Made by a program: the position numbers and the translations under genes. A DNA stretch of 64,000 nt from an uncultured Erythrobacter sp. (lineage in GTDB: Bacteria > Pseudomonadota > Alphaproteobacteria > Sphingomonadales > Sphingomonadaceae), in the NCBI GenBank assembly GCA_947503155.1, contig CANNCL010000001.1, forward strand, positions 868,001 through 932,000. Direction: 5' to 3'. Under the pieces are notes generated by a model. The model worked only from the letters and a program-made list of their open reading frames with translations, did no database searches and was not told the origin of the DNA. This document shows positions 10,677-20,304 of this stretch, piece after piece (positions within the stretch are counted from its first letter, which is position 1; every line of letters begins with the position of its first letter).

Positions 10677-10797
10677 ATCTATTGCTCAATGAAAGGTGCC
10701 GGCCCGGTGCGCAACCTCTTCAGGCGCGCGCCAGACCGGCGGGATCGCAGGCCGGGGCTGAACGGGGCATCGTTTCAGCGCCCGGCTGCGGGAGAGC

Positions 10798-11565
10798 TTA
10801 TTGCCCGGTATTGCCGGACTGACCGCCACGGCGCTGGCCGCGTTCCCCGCGCTGGCCCCGGCGTTCTTGGCGCTCGGCCCGCCGTGCCTCGCGGGCTGCC
10901 TCATGTTCTTCGGCGGTGATCGTGCCTGATCCGTCAGTGTCGACGCGGTTAAACCGGGCCTCAATCGCGGTATCGAATTCGGCCTGTGTCACGGTGCCGT
11001 CTTGGTTGGTGTCGGCCCTGCGCATCATCCGCATGCCTCGTTCACCACCACCGCGCCGTCCGCCGCGCCGCATTTCACCGCGACCTGCTCGGCGGCCTTC
11101 GCGCGCTCCGCCTCGGCGTTCGCTCCGGCTCTCAGCTCGAGCTTCGCGGGCTGCTACCATTTCGGCTTCGGACAATCCGCCGCTGCCATCTGTGTCGGCG
11201 CGTTCGAACATGCGTGCTTGGCGTTCAGCGCGGCGTTCTGCGCGATTGGCGCTGCGTGCTTCGCGTGCGGCGGTCATTTCGGCGGGACTAACCTCGCCGT
11301 TGCCGTCTGCATCGGTGGCGGCAAAGCGCTGCGCACGGCGCGCTTCGCGGTCGTCCCGGCTCAATTGACCATCAGAATTCGCATCCATTTTGCCAAAACG
11401 TTCGGCGGCTTTGGTCTTGGCTTCTTCGAGCGATACGACGCCATCATCATTCGCATCCGCCGCAGCAAAGCCGCGTTCTCCATGATGATTGGCAAGGGCA
11501 ATCCCTGCGCCGCCAACACCAAGGGCAAGCGCCGCGGCCGAAAGAGTGAGTGTAAGTTTACGCAT
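10798..11565 (-). CDS. Exported six-EF-hand, Arg-rich calcium-binding-type protein
   Basis: Signal peptide MRKLTLTLSAAALALGVGGAGIALA; loops DANDDGVVSLEE, DANSDGQLSRDD, DADGNGEVSPAE, DTDGSGGLSEAE, DTNQDGTVTQAE, DTDGSGTITAEE. Confidence 0.93.
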   Translation of the reverse strand: MRKLTLTLSAAALALGVGGAGIALANHHGERGFAAADANDDGVVSLEEAKTKAAERFGKMDANSDGQLSRDDREARRAQRFAATDADGNGEVSPAEMTAAREARSANRAERRAERQARMFERADTDGSGGLSEAEMVAAREARAESRSERRGGAREGRRAGRGEMRRGGRRGGGERGMRMMRRADTNQDGTVTQAEFDTAIEARFNRVDTDGSGTITAEEHEAAREARRAERQERRGQRGERGQRRGGQSGNTGQ

Positions 11566-11873
11566 AATGAGTCCTTCCAGAACTGCTTGATTCGGAAAAA
11601 AAGAGCTGCGGCGAAGCACGCCAAGCGTTGGTCCGGCCGGGGAAAGGTAGAGGGGGGCAAAACCCGTCCCGCCATTTGGCCGCATCATCAGGGGAGGTAT
11701 CTGGACACTCCGCCGCAACTCACAAGAACCGTTCTAGCGTCCCTGTGTCGCAGGATTATCCCGAAACCGTGCGACATTGTCGCGGCTTGTATCAGGCACA
11801 GCCATCAGTTCATCCGGGCGCAAGATAGTTCGCTATTGCGCTTTAGACAGGTGCCTTAGATCGCCAGTATAGC

Positions 11874-12290
11874 TCAACGGGGGCGGTGCTGAGTGCCCTC
11901 TCCTGATGTGATGAAGATCGCGGTCGCCGATGTCGCCACATCGGCAATATGCCAAACGCCGGGATCGTTGATCGCATATTCGCCAGCAGCCAGCGGCACC
12001 TCTTTGCGGGAACCGTCCGGGAATTCCTGCGTCAGCACCATTGCGCCATGCGTGCAGATGACGACCTCTGCGCCATTGGGGTGCATTTCCCAGCTGTCCC
12101 ATGCTTCGGTAAAAGTGTGCTGCGAGACGAGCCGCCCTTCCGAACCGTCGCCGCCGTGGCGGGCGCCGTATCCTTCATACCATTCCATCCCGGAAAATGG
12201 CGGCTGCGGCACAGCAGTCGCGCCCAAACCGAGATGCAAGAACGCATCGCTGAGCTTGCGCGCGCTCATCCCTTTGGCGGGGTCATGCAA
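11874..12290 (-). CDS. Cupin-domain protein
   Basis: EMHPNGAEVVICTHGAMVLTQ...LAAGEYAINDPGVWHIADV cupin pattern. Confidence 0.7.
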   Translation of the reverse strand: MHDPAKGMSARKLSDAFLHLGLGATAVPQPPFSGMEWYEGYGARHGGDGSEGRLVSQHTFTEAWDSWEMHPNGAEVVICTHGAMVLTQEFPDGSRKEVPLAAGEYAINDPGVWHIADVATSATAIFITSGEGTQHRPR

Positions 12291-12649
12291 AAGACGTTCA
12301 ATTTGTTGCCGTCGGGATCGCGGAAATAACCAGCGTAAAAACCATCATCACCGCGCGGCCCCGGTGCGCCCTCGTCGCTGCCGCCTTGCGCGATCGCGGT
12401 GTCATAGATCGCTTGCACTGTTTCGGGACCATCGGCTTGCAAGGCGACCATCGTGCCATTGCCAACATTTGCCGCTTCGCCGTCGAATGGTTTGGTCGCA
12501 GCGATACCGGGAGCGCCGCCCATTTCACCCCAAGCGATGAAGGTTTCAAACTCCATCATCCGCCCAACGCCAAAATGTTTTGCAATGGCGTCATAGAATG
12601 CCGCCGCGCGGGGCAGGTCGTTAGTGCCTAGGGTTACGTAACCGATCAT
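12266..12649 (-). CDS. VOC (glyoxalase/bleomycin-resistance) family protein
   Basis: MIGYVTLGTNDLPRAAAFYDAI... YFRDPDGNKLNVF. Confidence 0.88.
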   Translation of the reverse strand: MIGYVTLGTNDLPRAAAFYDAIAKHFGVGRMMEFETFIAWGEMGGAPGIAATKPFDGEAANVGNGTMVALQADGPETVQAIYDTAIAQGGSDEGAPGPRGDDGFYAGYFRDPDGNKLNVFCMTPPKG

Positions 12650-12731
12650 GATGTTCCTCCAATTTCCGGGCCGTCTCTGCGACTCGAAGAAGGGGAACAA
12701 TACTAGAACATCGAATGGAGCGCAAACCCTC

Positions 12732-14546
12732 TCAAAGCGGTGCGGTTTCGCGCTCCACCCATGCAAGGTCGTCGCCGGATAGTTGCGGCGCGAGGATGGC
12801 GCGCACCTGATCGTGATACGCATCGAGCCATGCGATTTCGCTATCGGTCAGCAGGCTCTTTTCAATCAGGCGCCGCCCAATCGGTACGAATGTCAGCGGT
12901 TCGAACCCGAGATAGCGCCCTTCTGCGCCCGCAATATCCTGTTCCACCGTCAGGACGAGATTCTCAATCCGAATGCCGAACGCACCCGCTTTGTAATAGC
13001 CCGGCTCGTTCGAACAGATCATCCCGGCCAGCAATTCTTGGCTCGTGCCCGCTTGTCCGCCAGCCGGTTTTGCGATGCGCTGAGGCCCTTCGTGAACGCC
13101 TAAAAAGCTGCCGACGCCGTGGCCGGTGCCATGTGCGTAATCGACACCCGCTTCCCACAGATATTGCCGTGCGAGTGCGTCGATTTGTCCGCCGCTGGTC
13201 CCGGCGGGGAACACCGCGCGATCGATTTGAATGTGACCTTTGAGGACGCGGGTGAAGCGGTCCTTCATTTCTGCGGTTGGTTCACGGCCATCCGGCGCAT
13301 CAATCCACACGGTGCGAGTGATATCGGTTGTGCCTGCGGGGTACTGACCGCCGGAATCGACAAGATAGATAGAACCCGGCGGGATCGTGATATTGCTTTC
13401 TTCATCGACGCGGTAATGCGGCAAAGCGGCATGGCCAGCAGCGGCAGAGATCGTGTCGAAGCTGGTATCGCGCAAATCGCCATGTTCGCGGCGGAACCCT
13501 TCTAGTTTAGCTGCCGCGGCCAATTCGTCGATTTCGCCAGCGGGCGCGGTCACCTCTAGCCAGCGTAGGAAGCGGCTGACTGCGGCCCCGTCGCGCGCTT
13601 GCGCATCGCGGTGGCCCTGCACTTCGGCGGCATTCTTGACCGCTTTGGCCAGGATCGTTGGGTCTTGTTTGAATGTGAAATTTGCCCCGCCTGCGCGCAA
13701 AGCTTGCGCAATGCCGACCACGCCGAATTCAGGATCGACGCTGACATGTTTGCCGGAAAGCTCACCCAAAGCCGCTTGAAACGCATCGCGCGGGCGCACT
13801 GTGATAGCATTGCCGAGATGCTGCGTGATTTCTGGCGTGATTTTTTCGGGCGCAATAAACAGATCGGCGCGGCCATCCTTATGCGCGATTACATAAGACA
13901 GCGCGACCGGCGTGTGCGCGACGTCTTGCCCGCGAATATTCAGCAGCCATGCAATCGAATCGAGCGCAGGAACGACAACCGCATCCAGCCCCTCATCGCA
14001 GAGCCAATCGGCAACATCGGCGCGTTTCTCTGCCGATGAACGTCCGGCTAGGTCTTCTGTATGGACAATCGCCGCTGCGTCGGATGGAACCGGTTGGTCC
14101 GCCCAAACCGCATCAATCGGATTGCTATCGGCGGGGACCATCGTGATGCCAGCGGCCTCTACCGCCGCCTCAAGCCCGGCGACCCAATTCCAAGTGTGCA
14201 GCCACGGATCATAGGCGATCTTCGCGCCTTCTTCGCTTACATCTTTCAGCCAATCGCCAAGGCTGTCGCCCGGAATGCTGCGATATTCGAACAGGTTTTC
14301 ATCAACCTGATCCTTCACCTGAACGGTGTAACGCCCGTCCACAAAGATTGCCGCATGGGTTAGCGTAACCGCCGCAAATCCCGCCGATCCGCCAAAGCCG
14401 GTTAGCCAAGCGAGACGCTGAGCATATTCGCCGACATATTCGCTCATATGTTCATCCGAGATTGGGATGACAAAGCCGGTGAGGTCGCGGCGCTTCAATT
14501 CTTCGCGCAAAGCCTTCAGGCGTGATTCGTGGGTTTGCATCAACAT
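12732..14546 (-). CDS. M24B aminopeptidase P / Xaa-Pro peptidase
   Basis: HGTGHGVGSFLGVHEGP, NEPGYYKAGAFGIRIENL, creatinase-type N-terminus. Confidence 0.94.
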   Translation of the reverse strand: MLMQTHESRLKALREELKRRDLTGFVIPISDEHMSEYVGEYAQRLAWLTGFGGSAGFAAVTLTHAAIFVDGRYTVQVKDQVDENLFEYRSIPGDSLGDWLKDVSEEGAKIAYDPWLHTWNWVAGLEAAVEAAGITMVPADSNPIDAVWADQPVPSDAAAIVHTEDLAGRSSAEKRADVADWLCDEGLDAVVVPALDSIAWLLNIRGQDVAHTPVALSYVIAHKDGRADLFIAPEKITPEITQHLGNAITVRPRDAFQAALGELSGKHVSVDPEFGVVGIAQALRAGGANFTFKQDPTILAKAVKNAAEVQGHRDAQARDGAAVSRFLRWLEVTAPAGEIDELAAAAKLEGFRREHGDLRDTSFDTISAAAGHAALPHYRVDEESNITIPPGSIYLVDSGGQYPAGTTDITRTVWIDAPDGREPTAEMKDRFTRVLKGHIQIDRAVFPAGTSGGQIDALARQYLWEAGVDYAHGTGHGVGSFLGVHEGPQRIAKPAGGQAGTSQELLAGMICSNEPGYYKAGAFGIRIENLVLTVEQDIAGAEGRYLGFEPLTFVPIGRRLIEKSLLTDSEIAWLDAYHDQVRAILAPQLSGDDLAWVERETAPL

Positions 14547-14687
14547 TTGGTCGTTTCCCGGCTATTCAGACGCGGCGCTTGCCGCGAATGGATGAATGTC
14601 TGTAAGCTCTTCATATAGGCCGATCGGCCAACTCTTTCCAGCGGTGCCTGCCCCGCTCTAAGTCCCTTCGCAAAGGATACGCCAGCT

Positions 14688-16892
14688 ATGTCGAAATCCC
14701 GCCTCACCCTTCTTACATGTGCGGCTGCCCTCGCGGCATTGACCGCCAGCGCCGCCACAGCCGATTCTCATGAGGATAATTCAAGCGTGACCATATCGCC
14801 TCCGATCGCCGAAAAGCGCGATCACACTTACACCCATCACGGGATCACGATCAGCGATCCGTACAATTGGCTGCATGATAAATCTTATCCAGAGATCGAT
14901 GATGAAGACGTGCTGGAATATGTCCGCGCCGAAAACACCTATTTCGAAGCGCAGATGGAGCCGCAAAGCGCGCTGACGGAAGCCCTGTTCACCGAAATGC
15001 GCGGGCGGATTAAAGAAGACGATTCCACTGTGCCCCAACGGATGGGCGAGTATTTGTATTGGTCCGAATTCGAAGAAGGGGCGCAGTACCGGAAACATTA
15101 CCGCAAACCTGTGGGGGCAGCCGAGAATGTGCAGCCCACTTTGATCCTCGATGAAAATGTCATGGCCGAGGGGCAGGAATATTTCCGTCTGGGGGCGCTT
15201 TCGATCAGCCAAAATGGCCGATTTATGGCCTATTCGACCGATACAAGCGGCGCGGAACGTTACACCGCGCGGATCATGGATTTGGAAACGGGCGAATTGC
15301 TCGCCGATGAAATCCCCAATCTGCGCAGCAATCTGACTTGGGTCGCGGGCGACACGGCGCTGGTTTACGGCCCGTCGAGCGAAAACTGGCGCACATTGGA
15401 GGCAAAGCTTCACGTGATCGGCACACCGGTTGCCGACGATGTGGTTCTGTACAAAGAAGAGGATGAAAGCTTCGGCGTTGGCGCTGGGCTTTCGGCTCAG
15501 GAAGATTATCTGATCATCTCGACCGGCGATAATGAGACGAGCGAAGTGCGCTTTGTCTCCGCCGCCGATCCGACCGCGCCGCTGACGCTGATCAAAGCGC
15601 GCGAAACGGGCGTCGAATATGGTGTCGACATCCGCGAGGGTGAGATGTTTGTCTGGACCAATGATGATCATATCAATTTCCGCTTGGCCAAAGCGTCATT
15701 GGAGGCGCCGGGCGATTGGGAAACCGTGCTGGCGGGATCGGACGAGTTTTACCTCACCGATTTTGATCTGTTCGAGGGGTTCTTCGTAACCGAAGGCCGT
15801 CTGAACGGTCTCGATCAGGTGCAAATTCGCAGCTATGACGCGCCGCTCGATGCGCGTCCGATTGCCTTTCCAGAGGCCAGCTATGATGCGGGCCTGTCGA
15901 ACAATCCCGAATATGATCAAACCGTATTGCGGCTTTCTTATGAGAGCATGGTGACGCCGGATTCGGTCTATGATTACGACGTGGCCGCTGCGTCTATGGA
16001 ACTGCTGAAGCAGCAGGAAATCCCGAGCGGTTATGATGCCTCGCTCTACACGACACAGCGGGTCGAGATCGAAGCGCGCGACGGGACAATGGTTCCGGTG
16101 AGCATTGTAATGCGCAAAGACCGCGCTGAGATTTTGGCCGCGCAAGGCATCGACGGACCCGGGCCGCTGCATCTCTATGCATACGGAGCCTATGGCTATG
16201 CCGTGCCTCCGGGTTTCTCGACCACGCGGCTGAGCCTGGTGGATCGCGGTTTCGCTTATGCCATTGCGCATATTCGCGGCGGCGATGATCTGGGCCGGCG
16301 CTGGTATCTGCAAGGCAAGGCGTTGGAGCGGACCAATACGTTCAACGATTTTGTCGATGCCGGGCGCGGTCTGATCGCGCAGGGCTTCACCGCAGAGGGT
16401 ATGGTCACCGCCAGCGGCGGATCGGCTGGCGGGGAATTGATGGGCGCAATCGTCAACCAAGACCCGGCGCAATATGGCGCAATCGTCGCCCATGTGCCGT
16501 TCGTTGATGTGCTCAACACCATGCTGAATGCGGATTTGCCGCTAACGCCGGGCGAGTGGCAGGAATGGGGCAATCCGATTGAGAGCAAAGAAGCGTTTGC
16601 CTATATCCTCTCCTATTCCCCCTATGACCAAGTCAGCGCGCAAGATTATCCGCCGATGATGGTCACAGCGGGACTGAACGATCCGCGCGTTACCTATTGG
16701 GAGCCGGCCAAATGGGTCGCGCTGCTGCGTGATCAAAAGACCGATGACAATGTGCTGGTGATGAAGACCAATATGGGCGCGGGTCATGGCGGACAATCGG
16801 GCCGGTGGAATTCGCTGCGCGAAACGGCGGAGGAATTTGCCTTTATCCTGTGGCAAATGGGGATGACTTCACAAGAAGCGGCGGGTGAGTGA
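14688..16892 (+). CDS. ptrB: S9 family peptidase, oligopeptidase B-like (exported)
   Basis: GRRWYLQGKALERTNTFNDF, ASGGSAGGELMGA nucleophile motif, GAGHGGQSGR. Confidence 0.93.
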   Translation: MSKSRLTLLTCAAALAALTASAATADSHEDNSSVTISPPIAEKRDHTYTHHGITISDPYNWLHDKSYPEIDDEDVLEYVRAENTYFEAQMEPQSALTEALFTEMRGRIKEDDSTVPQRMGEYLYWSEFEEGAQYRKHYRKPVGAAENVQPTLILDENVMAEGQEYFRLGALSISQNGRFMAYSTDTSGAERYTARIMDLETGELLADEIPNLRSNLTWVAGDTALVYGPSSENWRTLEAKLHVIGTPVADDVVLYKEEDESFGVGAGLSAQEDYLIISTGDNETSEVRFVSAADPTAPLTLIKARETGVEYGVDIREGEMFVWTNDDHINFRLAKASLEAPGDWETVLAGSDEFYLTDFDLFEGFFVTEGRLNGLDQVQIRSYDAPLDARPIAFPEASYDAGLSNNPEYDQTVLRLSYESMVTPDSVYDYDVAAASMELLKQQEIPSGYDASLYTTQRVEIEARDGTMVPVSIVMRKDRAEILAAQGIDGPGPLHLYAYGAYGYAVPPGFSTTRLSLVDRGFAYAIAHIRGGDDLGRRWYLQGKALERTNTFNDFVDAGRGLIAQGFTAEGMVTASGGSAGGELMGAIVNQDPAQYGAIVAHVPFVDVLNTMLNADLPLTPGEWQEWGNPIESKEAFAYILSYSPYDQVSAQDYPPMMVTAGLNDPRVTYWEPAKWVALLRDQKTDDNVLVMKTNMGAGHGGQSGRWNSLRETAEEFAFILWQMGMTSQEAAGE

Positions 16893-17314
16893 GCGAACCT
16901 CATAAGTTCACCCGCACATTCACGGCCCAGCCCGTCCATATTGACGAGCTGGGCCATGTGAACAATTCGGTTTGGGTACAGTGGATCCAAGACCTCGCCA
17001 CCGCGCATTGGGATGCGGCGGCGCGGGCGGAGGATCATGCGCGGTTTTTCTGGGTCGTGATCCGCCATGAGATCGATTACCGCGGCAATATTGCGGCGGG
17101 CGAAAGCGCCACCGGCACCACCTATATCCCCGACCCCGCAAAGGGCGCGAAATCGGTGCGGGTGGCGGAATTCACCAACGAGGCGGGCAAGGTGCTGGTG
17201 TCGGCGCGCACCACATGGGCGATGCTGGACAAAGCAAGCGGACGCTTGGCGCGGGTCCGCCCCGAAGTGCTCGCGCCGTTTCAAGCCGAAAACCAGACGC
17301 GCCAGCAATTGTAA
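16889..17314 (+). CDS. Hotdog-fold acyl-CoA thioesterase
   Basis: VHIDELGHVNNSVWVQWIQDLATAHWD. Confidence 0.85.
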   Translation: MSEPHKFTRTFTAQPVHIDELGHVNNSVWVQWIQDLATAHWDAAARAEDHARFFWVVIRHEIDYRGNIAAGESATGTTYIPDPAKGAKSVRVAEFTNEAGKVLVSARTTWAMLDKASGRLARVRPEVLAPFQAENQTRQQL

Positions 17315-17323
17315 TTTTTCAGC

Positions 17324-17341
17324 CCGTCATGCCGATGTAAC
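17324..17341 (+). promoter_or_regulatory. Candidate Pho box
   Basis: CCGTCAT-GCCG-ATGTAAC, two 7-mers spaced by 4 nt, upstream of a PstS-like gene. Confidence 0.35.
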
Positions 17342-17425
17342 AGACGCACGGTAGCGCCTTGGTCAAGCAAGCTTGCGCGGGACATTCTGCGTCAGTTTTT
17401 CGGAACCAATTTTCGAGTAGGTACT

Positions 17426-18502
17426 ATGATGGCGAACAGTAAATCTATTTTCGGTTTTCTCGGTCTTTCCGCTGCGGTTTTGGCTTTGCCTTTGGCGGGC
17501 TGTGACAGCGGCGGTGGCGGCAGCTCGCGCGATTCGGTTCGTGCGGTTGGTTCCTCGACTGTGTATCCCTTTGCCAAACAGGTCGCTGAAAGCTTCGCGC
17601 GCTCCAACCCCACTTACACCTCGCCTCTAATTGAGCAGACGGGGACCGGCGGCGGAATGCAATTGTTTTGCCAAGGGGTCGGCGCGGATACGCCCGACAT
17701 GGCCAATGCATCGCGCCGGATCAAACTGTCTGAATTCGATAAATGCATGACCAATGGCGTCGAAGAAATCATCGAATTGCAAGTTGGCCTGGACGGGATC
17801 GCTTTTGCTTCGGCCCGTGACGGGATCATGCTGAATCTGTCGCCGCGCATTGTCTATGAAGCGCTCGCCGCTAACCCTTACGGCGAAGAACAAACGGCGC
17901 AGACTTGGGCCGATGTTGATCCGTCGCTGCCTGCTGAACCGATCCTGGTTTACGGCCCGCCCAGCACATCGGGCACGCGCGATGCTCTCAAAGAACTCGT
18001 TCTAGAGGTCGGCTGCGACACCAACCCTGCGATGGAGGCTCTGAAGGATGAAGACGAAGACAGCCATCAGCGCATCTGCACTGAGGTCCGCTCTGACGGC
18101 GCCTATGTCGATCAGGGGGAGCAAGACAATCTCATCGTGCAAAAGATCGAAAGCAATCCGCTTTCGGTCGGTATTTTCGGCTTCTCCTACTTGGATGAAA
18201 ACGCCGACAAGGTGCAGGGCCTGCCGATGAACGGCGTTGATCCGACCTATGAGAACATCTCCAACTTCTCATATCCCGGCGCGCGTCCGCTCTATATCTA
18301 TGTCAAAAAGGCGCATATGCGCGCGATCCCCGGCCTCGACCTGTATCTCCAACAATGGGTTAGCGATTGGGGCGTTGGCGGACCGCTTTCAGAAATCGGG
18401 ATGGTTTCGTCTCCGGCAGATGCAATGATCCTGAACGAGCGCCGTGTGAATGAGCAGATCATACTGACCCGCGCGGACCTAACTGGTGACGTTTCAGAAT
18501 AG
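17426..18502 (+). CDS. PstS-like phosphate ABC transporter substrate-binding protein
   Basis: VRAVGSSTVYPFAKQVAE..., YGPPSTSGTRDALKELV. Confidence 0.88.
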   Translation: MMANSKSIFGFLGLSAAVLALPLAGCDSGGGGSSRDSVRAVGSSTVYPFAKQVAESFARSNPTYTSPLIEQTGTGGGMQLFCQGVGADTPDMANASRRIKLSEFDKCMTNGVEEIIELQVGLDGIAFASARDGIMLNLSPRIVYEALAANPYGEEQTAQTWADVDPSLPAEPILVYGPPSTSGTRDALKELVLEVGCDTNPAMEALKDEDEDSHQRICTEVRSDGAYVDQGEQDNLIVQKIESNPLSVGIFGFSYLDENADKVQGLPMNGVDPTYENISNFSYPGARPLYIYVKKAHMRAIPGLDLYLQQWVSDWGVGGPLSEIGMVSSPADAMILNERRVNEQIILTRADLTGDVSE

Positions 18503-18563
18503 GTTTTGCCCGGAAGAATTGCGGGGCATTGTAGCGCGCGGTTTGCGGTTGTAGGCTACGCCG

Positions 18564-19754
18564 ATGAGCAATCGTAAGATTGATGGCTGGCACGCGGCCG
18601 GTCTAATTGATGGGGAAACCCGCGCGCGCCTCATTGCTTATGAGGCAGACCATTCGCGCCCGCTCGCTTTGTGGGCGGTGTTTGGGATCGGCGCACTTAC
18701 GATTGGCCTTGGCCTGATTTCGGTCGTTGCGGCCAATTGGGAGGATATTCCGGGGCAGTTGCGCCTCGTGATCCATCTGACCTTGATCATTGCTGCTTTG
18801 GCGGCGATGACCCTGCGTGAGAAGGCTCTCTCAACCGCATGGCCTTGGGCTTCAGAGGCGCTGCTGTTTGTCGCGGCGATCTTGGGCCTCACATTTTTCG
18901 GCCATTTGGGGCAGGTCTATCAAACCACGTCTCCGCTGTGGAAACCGCTGACGACGTGGTTGGTGCTGTTTGCGCCCTTGCTGCTGTGGAAAGGGCGAAG
19001 CTGGCTGATTGCGGCCTGCATTGTGGGCACCGCGATCCATGCCGCTTGGGAATATAATTGGGCGGCCCATGCGTTGCTGCGCGGGGACAGTCCGCCTGCA
19101 TATTCCTATCTGCTAAGCGCTTTTGTCACATCATTGCCGCTGCTGTTTGCGCCGCTTGGTGCGGCGATGCGTGGTCCACTGGCGCAGAAAGGCGCGGACC
19201 GCGCGGGTTTTTGGCGGCGGATCGAACAATTGGGATTGATCTACGCAGTCGTGGGCGCGTCGCTTTATTGCGTGATCGCCAGCACGGGGGAATTGCAACG
19301 CGAGGCTTTGTTCGGCGGCGATGGCGGTCATATTTTGCGCGCAGTGTTGGCGATGATTGCCGGTGTTCTGGTCGTGCTGGCCCGGCCCGGGATTTCCGGC
19401 GAAATGTCTGGCGCGATCATTGCGGGTGCGGGACTGACCGCGGCGCTTGCCTTTGCCTTTGACGGCGTGGATGTGCTCGCTGCGTTGATCTTTATGGTGC
19501 TGTGGGCAGGCATTGCGGCTGCGGCGCTTTATGCGGGATGGCGCGGGGTGTTCCAATTTGCGGTCGCGGTCATCGCGCTGCGTCTGATTGTGCTGAGTTT
19601 TGAATTGGCGAGCGACCTGCTGCTTAGCGGCTTTGGCTTGATCCTGTCGGGTCTTATGATCTTGGTCATTGCCTGGGGCGCGGTTCGGGTCAGCCGTGAA
19701 TATGCCCCTCCATCGGAATCGCTAGCCGAAATGATGGGTGAGGAGACGCCATGA
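18564..19754 (+). CDS. DUF2157 domain membrane protein
   Basis: N-terminal soluble region followed by many TM segments; overlaps a GDYXXLXY-type gene. Confidence 0.75.
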   Translation: MSNRKIDGWHAAGLIDGETRARLIAYEADHSRPLALWAVFGIGALTIGLGLISVVAANWEDIPGQLRLVIHLTLIIAALAAMTLREKALSTAWPWASEALLFVAAILGLTFFGHLGQVYQTTSPLWKPLTTWLVLFAPLLLWKGRSWLIAACIVGTAIHAAWEYNWAAHALLRGDSPPAYSYLLSAFVTSLPLLFAPLGAAMRGPLAQKGADRAGFWRRIEQLGLIYAVVGASLYCVIASTGELQREALFGGDGGHILRAVLAMIAGVLVVLARPGISGEMSGAIIAGAGLTAALAFAFDGVDVLAALIFMVLWAGIAAAALYAGWRGVFQFAVAVIALRLIVLSFELASDLLLSGFGLILSGLMILVIAWGAVRVSREYAPPSESLAEMMGEETP

Positions 19755-20269
19755 TGCGCAATAAGGCGGCACAATTGGCGGCTGTGGTTCTGCCGGTCAT
19801 TGGCCTTGGCGGGCTGTGGGGTTTGAGCGAGCAGGAAAGCCGGCAAGGCACCTATTGGGACGTGCCCGTCTTTGGCTATGACCCGCGCGATTTGCTGCGC
19901 GGCCATTATGTCGAGTTCACCTATGATTGGCCCGGACTTGAGGATGGCGATACGCCTGACCGCATATGTGTATCGCGCGGGGACGATGGGCTAGCGCAAG
20001 CAGCACGTGTGGACGGCGATTTCGGCGGTTGTGAATTCCCGGCAGAGGCAGATTTGGGCAGCGTCTATGGCAATAACAGCCTGATGCGCGGGCGATTTTA
20101 TGTCGGTCAGGAACGCGCTCTCGAAATCGAAGACATGATGCGCGACCGGGATCAGCGCGCGATTGTCAGAATCCGGCTGGGCGAAAACAAACGGATTACG
20201 CCGCTCGACATAACCTTCCGCCCGCTGACCGAAAGCGAGTTGCAAGAGCGCGACAGCGAGGAATTTTAG
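19751..20269 (+). CDS. GDYXXLXY domain protein
   Basis: YDPRDLLRGHYVEFTYDW motif; 4-bp overlap with upstream gene. Confidence 0.75.
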   Translation: MMRNKAAQLAAVVLPVIGLGGLWGLSEQESRQGTYWDVPVFGYDPRDLLRGHYVEFTYDWPGLEDGDTPDRICVSRGDDGLAQAARVDGDFGGCEFPAEADLGSVYGNNSLMRGRFYVGQERALEIEDMMRDRDQRAIVRIRLGENKRITPLDITFRPLTESELQERDSEEF

Positions 20270-20304
20270 GCGGCTGCGCTGGACTCGCTTGGCGCGCGGC
20301 TCGA

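Noticed and set aside
11720-11873. Possible tRNA or rRNA fragment in the gap before the cupin gene
   Set aside because: Could not fold a cloverleaf or recognise T-loop/anticodon elements
14781-15671. 296-aa antisense ORF opposite the S9 peptidase
   Set aside because: Antisense to a well supported CDS; typical GC-rich shadow ORF
18564-20269. DUF2157 plus GDYXXLXY pair as an undescribed system
   Set aside because: A commonly seen adjacent pair; nothing unusual in this copy
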